Below are positions 41,272 through 50,565 of a DNA stretch of 64,000 bases, one piece after another (the stretch's first letter is position 1; every line of letters begins with the position of its first letter). Both the position numbers and the translations under genes were made by a program. Below the pieces are notes generated by a model. That model was not told the DNA's origin, did no database searches, and worked only from the letters and a program-made list of their open reading frames with translations. The DNA comes from CBFDBF01 sp050304615. Lineage in GTDB: Bacteria > Pseudomonadota > Gammaproteobacteria > Chromatiales > Chromatiaceae. The stretch covers positions 310,001 through 374,000 of the forward strand of contig JBNLDW010000011.1 in the NCBI GenBank assembly GCA_050304615.1. The letters run 5' to 3'.

Positions 41272-43734
41272 TCACTCTGGCGGAGTTGGTGATTTGTAGA
41301 TGGTAAAGATCTGGTCCATATTGCAGAGTTGCAGCACCCTCATGGGGACCTCACCCAAACCGGCGAGGGCAAACTCCAGGCCGTGCGACTGGGCATACTG
41401 GTGCCCCTCCACTAAACTGGATATGCCAGAGCTGTCGATATAACTGACCTGGGAAAAATCCACTACCAGATTTTTACCCTGGCCCATGATCTCCAGAAAT
41501 TGCTTGCTGACCATGGGGGCAACCGCCAGGTCGATCTCGCCGTACAGGCTGATAACGGTATGTCGCTGCGGCGGTGTTGGTTGTTCACTCGCTGGCTTGC
41601 TAGCTTTGTGCTGTGCAGGAGGCGACCCCCGGCCGGAGTTGAGTAGCCGATCAGCCAACTCTTGCTGGTCACGGTTACTCCTGGTGATCTTGGCTGTCCC
41701 CTCGATATGGCGCCATAGCAGGATCCGAATCTCATCGGGCAGCACATTCTCCAGGTACTCCAGCGCTGTGCCGTGCAGGGTGCGGTCACTACCTGCCAGT
41801 GCCTGGTAACAGCTATCCATGACCTCTCGCTCCTGGGTCAGCGCCAATAGGGAGAAGATATGCTCCAGCCCCTTGGTGTTTGCGCCAACCGGCACCATAG
41901 CCCAGTTGTTCTCGGCCTCCAGTTCGAACTGTACCGCAATCAATACCGGGCGGCTGGGGATGTCCAGCTCCGGCTTGGCCGCAGTGAGGCGGTGCAGACT
42001 CATGGCGCATGCATGGCGGAGCGCGTACTGTTTTGCCTGCAGGCCTGATAACAGCCCATACAGTGCCCGCTGGCTGCCAATGTTTTCCAATACTTCGGTC
42101 AGGTGGAGATGCACGCTGGGGAGATATCCGGGGTTGAGCAGGGCATCTGCCAACTCTCCCTCGATACCGACAGAGATGCTCTCCAGCCACTGTTGCGCCT
42201 CCTGGGCCAACTCCTCATAGCCGAGTAGCGGAATGATGTGGGATACCAGCAGCGGGTTAAGGGGGCTGGCGTTGATGGCGTTTCTCATCCTGACGGGATC
42301 GTTGGAACGCAGGTCAGAGATGGTGGTGAGCATGGAGTCGCTGAGTGCGGCAGGGGCCGCTTCTCTTGTAACTGGGGCACCGATCTGTACGCTGCCAGTC
42401 GCTCTTGCAGGCTGCCACTTTGTCCCTGGTTCTGCCTCGGTAGCGGTTAGTCCGGCGCTCGGTTCAATCAGCACATCGGCAGTGACCTCGGCCTGGTTGC
42501 TGCGCAGACTGGTGGCCAGTTGAGAGACATAGCCCTGCTTCAGTTTGCGGATCACCAGCAGGGCCAGCCCCGCCACAATAATGGCTAGACCGATCACCAG
42601 CGAGGTCGGAAGATCCGGGATCAGTAGCAGCAACAGCAGGATAAGCCCACCACCCAACATATCTCCCAGGCGATCGGCACCGACATCGATGATAGATTTA
42701 GCTGCCCGCTTCTTCTCCCGGGCAACCGGGGAGTAGAGCAGCTCAAAGCCCGAACGGAAGAAGGAGTTGCTCATCGCAGTCTGCGCCCCACGTAGTACGA
42801 CCACTGTCCAGATGTTGGTCAAAGAGACGCCGATAAAGCCGGTGATCATGACCGTGGCCGGGACAAGTGCAATGGTTCCGCCTAGACCAAGGCGTTTTAG
42901 CGCCCGCTTGCCAAGGGTGGTTTGCAGGACAAATGCCGCGCCGCCAGAGATGGCGTAGAACATGGCAAAGAAGCCGATCAGGGATTCGCTGGAGGTGAAG
43001 CGGGCGGCCGCCTCCGATTTCAGGGCGTAGTCCAGGAGTGCGGCTGCGACCGCCCCCAGTACCAGCAGTAGCCCCATACGCTGGAGGTACGGCGTCTGCC
43101 GTAAGGCCTGAATACCAGACATGCCCTGCTCGACCGGTTGCGCAGGCGGTGAGTCTGTCGCCGAGCGTGCCATTCCCAGCAGGGTGAACATACTGGCCAG
43201 ATGGGCCGCCCCAAGTACCAGCAACACGGTACGGATATCAGTAAATGCGGAGACCCGTTCGGCGATCAAACCTCCGGCCAGCCCTCCCAGGGTGGCCGCT
43301 GCCGCAATCCTGGCGACAATGAGTTTCGCACTATGGGGGTCAAAGCGTTCGTTGAACACCGACCAAAAGCCACTAATAAGGGCGGCGCCAAACATCGACA
43401 TATGCAGATAGAGCGCCATGGCCACTAGGCGTGGAGCAGTATCCAGCAGATACCACTCAAGCACAAACAGCAGCGCGCTTAGGGCAAAGGCGAGGGGGAT
43501 GACCCGTGCCGGGCCGCGTCTGGTCATCAGGCGGGAGATCAGCATCACTGCCCCGATAGAGCATACGGCCCCCAGGATTACCGCCTTAGGCAGGTCGGTA
43601 ACATCAAAATGGGTGAGAAACAGTGCATCCCTGGTAGCCTTGCCAGCCACCTGGTGGGCGATGATCACCACTGCAGTCAGGATGGCAAAGCGGGTAGCAA
43701 CAATGTCTGAATTTTGAAGGTCGTTGCTGGACAT
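41272..43734 (-). CDS. ATP/ADP translocase-like (TLC/Npt) transporter fused to HEAT-like and STAS domains
   Basis: 820 residues from the ATG at 43734, ten bases after the previous stop; a Met at 43791 would overlap that gene. Residues about 10-410 hold some 12 TM helices of the TLC/Npt-like branch of the MFS ('KATRDALFLTHFD', 'SGFWSVFNERFDPHSAKLIVARIAAAATLGGLAGG', 'AKSIIDVGADRLGDMLGGG'). A helical HEAT-like region (about 465-700) follows. A C-terminal STAS domain (about 730-820) has 'VDFSQVSYIDSSGISSLVEG', with the Ser that is phosphorylated in SpoIIAA-type proteins. TLC carriers exchange ATP/ADP or other nucleotides; the substrate here is unknown. The STAS domain implies regulation by a kinase or anti-sigma-like partner. 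Confidence 0.8.
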   Translation of the reverse strand: MSSNDLQNSDIVATRFAILTAVVIIAHQVAGKATRDALFLTHFDVTDLPKAVILGAVCSIGAVMLISRLMTRRGPARVIPLAFALSALLFVLEWYLLDTAPRLVAMALYLHMSMFGAALISGFWSVFNERFDPHSAKLIVARIAAAATLGGLAGGLIAERVSAFTDIRTVLLVLGAAHLASMFTLLGMARSATDSPPAQPVEQGMSGIQALRQTPYLQRMGLLLVLGAVAAALLDYALKSEAAARFTSSESLIGFFAMFYAISGGAAFVLQTTLGKRALKRLGLGGTIALVPATVMITGFIGVSLTNIWTVVVLRGAQTAMSNSFFRSGFELLYSPVAREKKRAAKSIIDVGADRLGDMLGGGLILLLLLLIPDLPTSLVIGLAIIVAGLALLVIRKLKQGYVSQLATSLRSNQAEVTADVLIEPSAGLTATEAEPGTKWQPARATGSVQIGAPVTREAAPAALSDSMLTTISDLRSNDPVRMRNAINASPLNPLLVSHIIPLLGYEELAQEAQQWLESISVGIEGELADALLNPGYLPSVHLHLTEVLENIGSQRALYGLLSGLQAKQYALRHACAMSLHRLTAAKPELDIPSRPVLIAVQFELEAENNWAMVPVGANTKGLEHIFSLLALTQEREVMDSCYQALAGSDRTLHGTALEYLENVLPDEIRILLWRHIEGTAKITRSNRDQQELADRLLNSGRGSPPAQHKASKPASEQPTPPQRHTVISLYGEIDLAVAPMVSKQFLEIMGQGKNLVVDFSQVSYIDSSGISSLVEGHQYAQSHGLEFALAGLGEVPMRVLQLCNMDQIFTIYKSPTPPE

Positions 43735-43744
43735 AGGATCTGGA

Positions 43745-45016
43745 TCACCCCTGCAGTGGCAGGTCGGTGACTCGGCGGTACTCCTGGGCAAGATAGTAGA
43801 TTACCAGCAGCCAGGTAACACAGCAGGCGATGGTCAACCAGCTTATATGGCCCAACCCTATGCCCAGGTCGAACCACTGGGTAAGGATCAATATCAGCAG
43901 GGAGCCAAACACCTTGAATGCACGGTAACCAAACATATCCACCCACGCCTTGATCTGGTAGGTGTGGAGTGCGTCAAGTGGTACGTAGAGCAGCTCCTTG
44001 GAGGCGCGATTGATGGAGTAGGATAGTCCGCGATCGCTGATCTTCATGGCTGCCGCCGTATTTAGGGTCCCGGCTGCGAAAAAGACAAACGAGGAGATGC
44101 CCAGCAATATAGGCTGTACCAGCAGTCCGGCTATAACCCCTAGATAGCGGTGGATCATTGGGGTGATAAACAGGTTTATCCCGATAGAGACCGCCCCCAT
44201 CAGGGCAAAAAAGCTGGAGAAGAAGGCGGTCCTCTCATCCAGTCCGGAAATAGTCAGCTCAATGGTCTTGACGAACTGATACTCCACCAGCGGTTGAGCC
44301 AGCTGGGAGATTAGTAGCAGGGCTGCTATCAGCATCACATAGCGATTTTTTGCCAGCTCCCGCCAGCCGCCGCTGGCGATAATCGGCGGTTGCGCGGTAG
44401 GGGCTTCACGCAGCATATGGAGACGATGCATCAGCAGGTTGATGCCAAAGATAAGGCCGATGATTGCCGCTGCCACCAGCAGTAACTCCTGGGTGCTGAA
44501 CTGCATTACCTCAAGGAGAAAGCTGGCGCTGACCCCGCCGGCAACGCCACCTACCAGGCCGCCGGTGGCGATAAGTCCGTACCAGCGCTTACCCTCCTGG
44601 GTGATGAAGACGGTGTTGGTCAGGCTCCAGAACTGCTCTACCAGTACCACGCTGAATATGTCTGCAAAGACATAGAACGTTACCGCCCCGATGGCGTTGG
44701 GGTTGAGCAGCAAAAGATAGAAACCGCCGAGGATCAGGATGAACAGAATACAGCTGCCAAGCACCACGTTGATACGCGAATGGCGCTCTACGATACGGTG
44801 GTAAAAACCAATTATTGTACCCAGAAACAGGGCGGTGCCGATCCAGACATAGGGGAGCTGATTGGCCCCAAGATACTCGACAAACAGGGAACGGCTGGCC
44901 GGTTTGATGTGGTAGTAGGCGAGGATGATTAGGAAAAAGTTGATAAATAGGATTATCGCCCGCGCCATGGGTGAGATGCCCGCCTGCCCCTTTTTGTCTG
45001 ATTGTTTGTGATTCAC
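43745..45016 (-). CDS. TLC/Npt-like MFS transporter (nucleotide-translocase family)
   Basis: 423 residues from a GTG start, about 12 TM helices and no extra domains. Family-like features: 'FINFFLIILAYYHIKPASRSLFVEYLG', 'VEQFWSLTNTVFITQEGKRWYGLIATGGLVGGVAGG' and 'SDRGLSYSINRASKELLYVPLDA'. The last motif, with the Asn/Arg/Glu pattern, is typical of Npt1/Npt2-like proteins. It is the first gene of a three-gene unit with the STAS-fused paralog and yheS. Two paralogous translocases side by side may form a heteromer or serve opposite fluxes. Substrate not deducible. Confidence 0.78.
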   Translation of the reverse strand: MNHKQSDKKGQAGISPMARAIILFINFFLIILAYYHIKPASRSLFVEYLGANQLPYVWIGTALFLGTIIGFYHRIVERHSRINVVLGSCILFILILGGFYLLLLNPNAIGAVTFYVFADIFSVVLVEQFWSLTNTVFITQEGKRWYGLIATGGLVGGVAGGVSASFLLEVMQFSTQELLLVAAAIIGLIFGINLLMHRLHMLREAPTAQPPIIASGGWRELAKNRYVMLIAALLLISQLAQPLVEYQFVKTIELTISGLDERTAFFSSFFALMGAVSIGINLFITPMIHRYLGVIAGLLVQPILLGISSFVFFAAGTLNTAAAMKISDRGLSYSINRASKELLYVPLDALHTYQIKAWVDMFGYRAFKVFGSLLILILTQWFDLGIGLGHISWLTIACCVTWLLVIYYLAQEYRRVTDLPLQG

Positions 45017-45060
45017 TGCAGCAATTTACCCTAACTGTTTGTTTTATACGTATAATTTAC

Positions 45061-45088
45061 TTGACTTTGCGCGATTTTATCATATACT
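45061..45088 (+). promoter_or_regulatory. Sigma-70 promoter for the rightward serine hydrolase
   Basis: TTGACT at 45061-45066 and TATACT at 45083-45088 with a 16-nt spacer, 48 nt before the ATG at 45136. A good match to the consensus in a 119-nt divergent region. Confidence 0.65.
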
Positions 45089-45135
45089 CCCACAAATCTC
45101 TTTGCTATTAGCAACCGGATATCTCCAGTCACGTA

Positions 45136-46059
45136 ATGAAAATAGCCTTTCGCGCCACACTCCTGTTACTCCTCAGCCTGACGACCATGCCAGTCTTGGC
45201 AGACTCTATGGATGATCCCGAATTCCCGCTGTTGCGGGATTGTCGTGACCCTGGGTTGCAGCGTGACGTGGGCCAGGTGATTCGAGATCTGGGCCTGCAG
45301 CAGGCAATAGCCAATAAGCAGTTTGCCCTGACAGTGACCGATATCACCGACCCAACCAATCCGCGGATGGCTGAGTTTAATGGTGACGAGATGATCTACG
45401 CAGCCAGTCTGCCCAAGATCGCCGTCCTGCTGGCCGCCTTCGTAGAGATCGATGATGGCCGTATGAACCTGGATCGGGAGACTCATGACTCGCTGACTAA
45501 CATGATCCGTTTCTCTTCCAATGCCGATGCCGCCAAGATGATCCGGCGTGTAGGCATCGACCGGATTGCGGAGATTCTGACCCTGCCGCGCTTTCGCCTC
45601 TATGATCCGCAGTACAACGGTGGACTCTGGGTAGGTAAAGAGTACTCCAAGCAGGGTAGCTGGAAACGGGACCCACTGCATAACCTGTCACACGGCGCTA
45701 CCACTACCCAGGCGTCTCGCTTCTTCTATCTGCTGGAGACTGGGCAGCTAGTATCGCCCAAGTTGACCCGCAGCATGAAAGAGATCCTCTCCCACCCCGG
45801 GATCAAACATAAGTTCGTCAAGGGGCTGGCAGATCGGCCAGATGCCAAGATCTATCGCAAGTCAGGCACCTGGCGTACCTGGCATGCTGATGGTGCCCTA
45901 GTTGAGCAGGATGGCCACAAGTACATTATAGTTGGCCTGGCCAAACACAAGGACGGTGGTCGTTGGCTGAGCCAGGTTATTGCTCCGATTCATGATCTGA
46001 TTGTGGCTCAACCGCTGCTGGCTCTGGCGCCACAGGCGCAGGGTGTTCCTTCTCCATAA
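45136..46059 (+). CDS. Exported serine hydrolase, class A beta-lactamase-like
   Basis: 307 residues. A signal peptide ('MKIAFRATLLLLLSLTTMPVLA') is followed by a penicillin-binding/beta-lactamase fold: SxxK as 'AASLPKIAVLL', SxN as 'FSSNADAAKM', and KSG as 'YRKSGTWRTW'. It shares the segment 'DITDPTNPRMAE' with its paralog on the opposite strand ('DLSDPANPRYAE'). It may act on peptidoglycan or another periplasmic amide or ester. The Glu-166 region of true class A lactamases is not evident, so antibiotic hydrolysis is not implied. Its last 83 bases overlap the 3' end of that paralog. Confidence 0.85.
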   Translation: MKIAFRATLLLLLSLTTMPVLADSMDDPEFPLLRDCRDPGLQRDVGQVIRDLGLQQAIANKQFALTVTDITDPTNPRMAEFNGDEMIYAASLPKIAVLLAAFVEIDDGRMNLDRETHDSLTNMIRFSSNADAAKMIRRVGIDRIAEILTLPRFRLYDPQYNGGLWVGKEYSKQGSWKRDPLHNLSHGATTTQASRFFYLLETGQLVSPKLTRSMKEILSHPGIKHKFVKGLADRPDAKIYRKSGTWRTWHADGALVEQDGHKYIIVGLAKHKDGGRWLSQVIAPIHDLIVAQPLLALAPQAQGVPSP

Positions 46060-47314
46060 GCCGGTGGATGCGGGTCGCCAGGGTCTGGTGATCCACTGCC
46101 GAGTTCTTGCGTAGTACATTAGAGATCAGCGTAACAATATAGTGTATACGCTGTTCGCCCGCCGGACTCTCCACGATCGCCACTGAATTCATGTAGTTCC
46201 TGACATTGCCGTGGTACTTGCGGCACTTAAACCCCTCCTCCTGTCTGCAGCTATAGAGCGATCCTGATTTAAAATAGACCGCAGAATCCGCCAAGGCTGG
46301 GGATGAGGCGTAGCGGATGCGACGCTCGGTCATATAGAGCATACGCTTGATCTCTCGACTGGAAAACTCATCTACCAGCATCCCCTTCTCCATTGCCAAA
46401 GAGTAGCGCATCAGCTCCCGGGCAGAGGCGTAGCTGGGGCCGGTTCCTGGGACCCGACGCTTGCCCTCGCGGGTAAAAAAGCTGCCCTGGTGTAGTTGGT
46501 TCACATCCAGCCCGTTGCGGCTGATCGGTTCAACTGCGCATTTTTTATATATCTCTGTCAGCTCCTCGCGTGGGGTAGTGGCAAGAAAGAGGTCAGCCTC
46601 TTCTTTGGCAACCGGGTAGCGCTCACCGAAGTGGCATAGCAGCATAGCCTGCTGCATCACCATGGCAGCGGCGGCATTGGAGCTGGCAGAGAGCATCCAG
46701 TCAAGAAATTCCCATAGTGAGGCCTGATCGCCTTTGCGTATTGCTCGGCGGGTAATCTTGTTGCTCTCCGGATCCCAGATGCGCACCGTGTGGTGATCGT
46801 GGTTGATAAATTCATCGGCGGTTACAATACTCTCCCGCAGCACCCGCTTACGTGCATCGATATCGTTCGGGTAGATATCGGCCAGGGCCTGGAATACCGC
46901 CAAAGCGACCACAATCTTGCCAACACTGCCGACATTTTGGGTCATCTCACCCCGATGCTCTGCATAGCGAGGGTTTGCCGGGTCACTCAGATCCAGTACT
47001 GCAATACCGTAGCGATCCTGGTTGCTACCCAACAACCGTTTGATCTGCGCCGTCAGTGTTGGATCGGTTGCCGGCAGCTCTAGCGATTTTTCACTTCCCG
47101 CCAGCCGTATATTAACTTTCTCCAGCGGTAGCAGCGCCCCGGCTGGTTGCTTGCGACCACGGATGACCCCCTCGTGTGCCAGCCGTGAACCCTCCACCCG
47201 GCGAATGCGAGTCTCCTCATAGGCATCCAGCGGATAGGCTGCCAGCGGGCTGGAGAGTGCTGCTAGTACGACGATTGATGCCGTATATAGTGTCGGGTTG
47301 AGTGCGATAGTCAT
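45977..47314 (-). CDS. Exported serine hydrolase paralog, beta-lactamase-like fold
   Basis: 445 residues with an N-terminal signal ('TLYTASIVVLAALSSPLAAYP'). An N-terminal extension (about 25-85) precedes the hydrolase core: SxxK in 'NVGSVGKIVVAL', SxN in 'LSASSNAAAAMVM', KSG in 'VYFKSGSLYSC'. The C-terminal tail is Pro/Glu-rich. An AGGAGC Shine-Dalgarno supports the ATG. It follows the exported dikinase gene by 45 nt on the same strand and is likely cotranscribed with it. Its final codons run antisense into the neighbouring paralog. Confidence 0.85.
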   Translation of the reverse strand: MTIALNPTLYTASIVVLAALSSPLAAYPLDAYEETRIRRVEGSRLAHEGVIRGRKQPAGALLPLEKVNIRLAGSEKSLELPATDPTLTAQIKRLLGSNQDRYGIAVLDLSDPANPRYAEHRGEMTQNVGSVGKIVVALAVFQALADIYPNDIDARKRVLRESIVTADEFINHDHHTVRIWDPESNKITRRAIRKGDQASLWEFLDWMLSASSNAAAAMVMQQAMLLCHFGERYPVAKEEADLFLATTPREELTEIYKKCAVEPISRNGLDVNQLHQGSFFTREGKRRVPGTGPSYASARELMRYSLAMEKGMLVDEFSSREIKRMLYMTERRIRYASSPALADSAVYFKSGSLYSCRQEEGFKCRKYHGNVRNYMNSVAIVESPAGEQRIHYIVTLISNVLRKNSAVDHQTLATRIHRLMEKEHPAPVAPEPAAVEPQSDHESEQ

Positions 47315-47359
47315 CTGCTTGCTCCTAAGATATTTAGTAATGAGTAGACCGCAATGGGA

Positions 47360-50305
47360 TTAGTTTGATCCCACGGTCGGAATCTTCAGCATTGACACCT
47401 CAACTCCCTGAGACTTTTTCAGTCCCTGATCCATCTGGTTCAAAAAGGCGCTGCCCCTGGCACGCTTGCTCTCCAGAAACGGGCGTATCTGGAACAGTTT
47501 CAGTTTACCATCCAGAAAGCCAAATTCGATATCCGCCGGGACGATCTTGCCCCGGTCGTTGACTACACTGGGGAAGCGCTCAGGCAGCTCCTTATGTAGG
47601 TTAATAAGTTGCTCAATCTCGGCCGGTAGCAGCACTGTATCAGCGCCACTTACCGGTAGTTTGCTGACCCCGCCCTCGGGTAGTGGTTTGCGCCGGATCG
47701 ATGCAGTGGCCTGAGCGAGCAGACGAACCTGGCCATTTTCAGTATTGATGCGCAGGGATTCAGCGGCCTGTCCATCTACTGCGCCACCGACGCCCTCGTT
47801 GACCGCTACAGAGAGCCAGCCGGCATCTCCGCTGTCGATGTCTTGAGTGACCATTACTCCGGATTTATCTGCGGGGACACTGCGTAGTAGCAGTACGGCG
47901 GGATAGACGTGCTGCGGCAGCTCCATATGGCTCTGGCGCCAGGCGTAGGCGCGGGCACTGAACGGTGAGGCCCAGACCCTGGATATAGCGGCTAATATGT
48001 TGTTAAAACCAACCACATTGGGCACCGTCAGGTTCAGCCCAGCGCCGGTAAAGCCAGCCAGATCTTCCACATTGGTATCGCTGCGCACAAACACGCCGTA
48101 GCTGCCATCGTTACCAAAGGCCTGCTGCATGGCGCTGGCCAGTTTGGTACGAAACTCGTTGCCGGGATCGGCGTCTCTGATCCAGTTCTGCAGCCGCTGG
48201 CGAAATTTATCGGTGGCCTGTTGCCGCTCTACACTGTCAGCCGGTAGCTTACGCAGCATGGCGTATTGTTCCACCATCCAGGCGAATACACTCTTGTTTT
48301 CTCCCGCCATGGGTTGCTCCAGTAGATCCCGGAATACCCCAAACGGGATGGCCAATCCCTCGGCCACCGCCTGGGGATAGTGGTGTTTTAGCTCTCCCAG
48401 CTTGGCCGCCTTGGGGCCGACGCTACGACCCGAGTCGGTGGCTCGCAGGGCGCTGAGGGGCAGCAGGGCGCGCTGCTCCAGATCCAGTTTCTCTAAGTCG
48501 GGACGGATCACCGCATCCTCACCCATCTGCTCTTGACCGAATATTTCATCCCACTGCCCGGAGTCCAGCTCCAGACGCACCGAACCGGCGGGACTCACTG
48601 CGAGCACCACCGGCTTGCCATCATATGGGGTAAGCCTGGACTGCAGGCTGCTGTCTATGGCCACATTGGGGATGCCGAGGTTACGCGCCAGTAGCTGTAC
48701 ATGAGAGAGGGGGTTGCCCTCCCCCAGGGTAAGTATGCCAGCCACCGGTGGCAGATCTGACACCGTTTCTGGAAGCAGATAGATACCGTCTGCGGCAAAG
48801 TCTGCCACGTTGGCCAGTTGGGTAGAGGTGTGCAGAATGCCGCGCGACAGCCCCGGATTTAGCCCATGCAGTCCCCCTCCTATCTCTTCTCCCAACAGGT
48901 GGTGCTGCACCCCGGCTAGCTGATTGGCATCCTTTAGCAGGCTGTCGAGGATATTGGAAAAGAACAGTAGCGGGCTTCCGCGGAGCCGATCCTGGACGAA
49001 GAGGTTGGTCAGCGGCTCAATCTCGGCAAATTTTGTCATCGCCTCACGGAAATGCATCTCCAGCCCCTGTGCTCCCCAGCCGGGGAGGCGGGAGAGGTAG
49101 TCCAGCTCTTGTTTATATAGCTGCAGGGCGATGGAGTTGTCACTCAGGCGCTGGATGCTGGCATGCATAGCGTCACGCTGGCGTTGGCCTATGAGGCCGC
49201 TGCCGTAGAGGGCATCAATACTGTTCTGTAGCCACAGCAACCGCAGTTGCCTGGTGCTGCCTGATAGTTGGTCGCGCAGCTTGGTGGCGGCGACAAAGTG
49301 CTCATTCTCCAGGGTGATACTCAGATCCAGGGTCGCAAGCCGGAGTGACCCACTGCCTATACCGGCGGCTAGAGCGTCGCGTAAAGCAACCATCAGTTGT
49401 GCCGTGACGGTGTGGCGGCTGCCGTTGGACTTATCTGAATTAAGCGTTGTTATGGCCTGCTCCAGCAGCTGCTTGAGTTGACCGTTGGCCGCAGGCAGTT
49501 TACGCGCATACTGCTGCAGTCTCTGTTGCAGGGGCTGCTGCTGGAATATTTTGGTTATGTCCTGGGCCAGCTCTGCATACTTGTCCTGCAGGTCGGGCTT
49601 GCCTTGTTTGGTCGCATAATCCCGTACCATGGTCGCATGGTCGGCATTTAGACGGCCGTGGATTCGATTACGCAACGGGGTGAAGGCGGGATCACTCTCG
49701 GATAGGGTGGCTGAAAGCTGGCGTACCTTCTGTACCGTTGCACTGTCTGCCCCGTGGGGCAACAACTGCGCCCCTATCCTCAATATAGGGAAAAGCTGCC
49801 CGGTCCATTGAGTCTTGCCGCTTAGGGTCTGGAGTAGATCACGCGCTCCATTGCGCTCCCCCTCCTCCTGGAATGCGCCCCGGTAAAAGCGTGCCTTGCG
49901 CATGATCCAGCCATCATCTTGTAGCAGCAGGAACTGCTCCAGCAGGATGTGTTTGAAGCGGGTCTGGTGGTTAGGCAAGGCCAGAAAGGTATCGGGCTCC
50001 ATTCCGGCCATAAAGTTAGCGATGTAATAGCCATCTGCACGCAGCTGCTTGGCCTGTTGGTTCCACTCACCATGCTGACTGCCACCGCCGCGTTTTTCGC
50101 AGGCATAGGGATCAGGTGGCAACACAGAGCCATCTTTACAAAACCAGCGGATGCGTTCGAATGGTCCCCTGGGGGCCTGCTTCATCTCCTCAATCCATGC
50201 CTGGTATTTGGCATTGCCGGAGGAGCTGGGGGTCGTACTGGCGATAGTGGTCTGGGTAGAGAGCAGGAAAAACAGCATTAGCCCGATAGATGCCACTCTT
50301 AACAT
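47360..50305 (-). CDS. Exported PEP-synthase/glucan-water-dikinase-like protein (phosphohistidine + ATP-grasp)
   Basis: 981 residues. The N-terminus 'LRVASIGLMLFFLLSTQTTIAS' is a Sec signal peptide, backed by an AAGGAG six bases before the ATG. Residues about 30-500 are helical and unassigned. A mobile phosphohistidine domain (about 520-620) has 'GEGNPLSHVQLLARNLGIPNV', with the phospho-acceptor His after Ser. The ATP-grasp (PPDK_N) domain follows (about 640-960): 'GPKAAKLGELKHHYP', 'GVFVRSDTNVEDLAGFTGAG', 'VNEGVGGAVDGQ', 'DIEFGFLDGKLKLFQIRPF'. In PEP synthase the ATP-grasp comes first; the His-then-ATP-grasp order is that of alpha-glucan water dikinases. No PEP/pyruvate barrel is seen. Periplasmic location would require ATP outside the cytoplasm, and two nucleotide-translocase-like genes lie downstream. 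Substrate unknown. Confidence 0.82.
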   Translation of the reverse strand: MLRVASIGLMLFFLLSTQTTIASTTPSSSGNAKYQAWIEEMKQAPRGPFERIRWFCKDGSVLPPDPYACEKRGGGSQHGEWNQQAKQLRADGYYIANFMAGMEPDTFLALPNHQTRFKHILLEQFLLLQDDGWIMRKARFYRGAFQEEGERNGARDLLQTLSGKTQWTGQLFPILRIGAQLLPHGADSATVQKVRQLSATLSESDPAFTPLRNRIHGRLNADHATMVRDYATKQGKPDLQDKYAELAQDITKIFQQQPLQQRLQQYARKLPAANGQLKQLLEQAITTLNSDKSNGSRHTVTAQLMVALRDALAAGIGSGSLRLATLDLSITLENEHFVAATKLRDQLSGSTRQLRLLWLQNSIDALYGSGLIGQRQRDAMHASIQRLSDNSIALQLYKQELDYLSRLPGWGAQGLEMHFREAMTKFAEIEPLTNLFVQDRLRGSPLLFFSNILDSLLKDANQLAGVQHHLLGEEIGGGLHGLNPGLSRGILHTSTQLANVADFAADGIYLLPETVSDLPPVAGILTLGEGNPLSHVQLLARNLGIPNVAIDSSLQSRLTPYDGKPVVLAVSPAGSVRLELDSGQWDEIFGQEQMGEDAVIRPDLEKLDLEQRALLPLSALRATDSGRSVGPKAAKLGELKHHYPQAVAEGLAIPFGVFRDLLEQPMAGENKSVFAWMVEQYAMLRKLPADSVERQQATDKFRQRLQNWIRDADPGNEFRTKLASAMQQAFGNDGSYGVFVRSDTNVEDLAGFTGAGLNLTVPNVVGFNNILAAISRVWASPFSARAYAWRQSHMELPQHVYPAVLLLRSVPADKSGVMVTQDIDSGDAGWLSVAVNEGVGGAVDGQAAESLRINTENGQVRLLAQATASIRRKPLPEGGVSKLPVSGADTVLLPAEIEQLINLHKELPERFPSVVNDRGKIVPADIEFGFLDGKLKLFQIRPFLESKRARGSAFLNQMDQGLKKSQGVEVSMLKIPTVGSN

Positions 50306-50565
50306 ATAGATCTCCTTGTGCCGCTACTAGATCAAGATACTATTATAGATATAGATTGTACCCTAAATTGTGGCCATAGAATCCTCTCCTTGGCCCGGTG
50401 AGATGTCTGTCACGACGCCCCCCACGGTTGGTAGATGGGTCTTAGGGAGGGTAGTCTAAGATGGAACAGGTCAAGCGCTTGTTTTTGTGACCAACTATAT
50501 ACCCAGTGGGCCAATTATTTTGCTATGGTTAGCACACAGACAGCTTATTCCGTGAGGTGGTAGAG

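Noticed and set aside
45136..47314. Antibiotic-resistance beta-lactamases
   Set aside because: SxxK, SxN and KSG are present but the class A Glu-166 region is not recognisable, sequences are chromosomal paralogs, and context suggests a periplasmic housekeeping or system-specific role.
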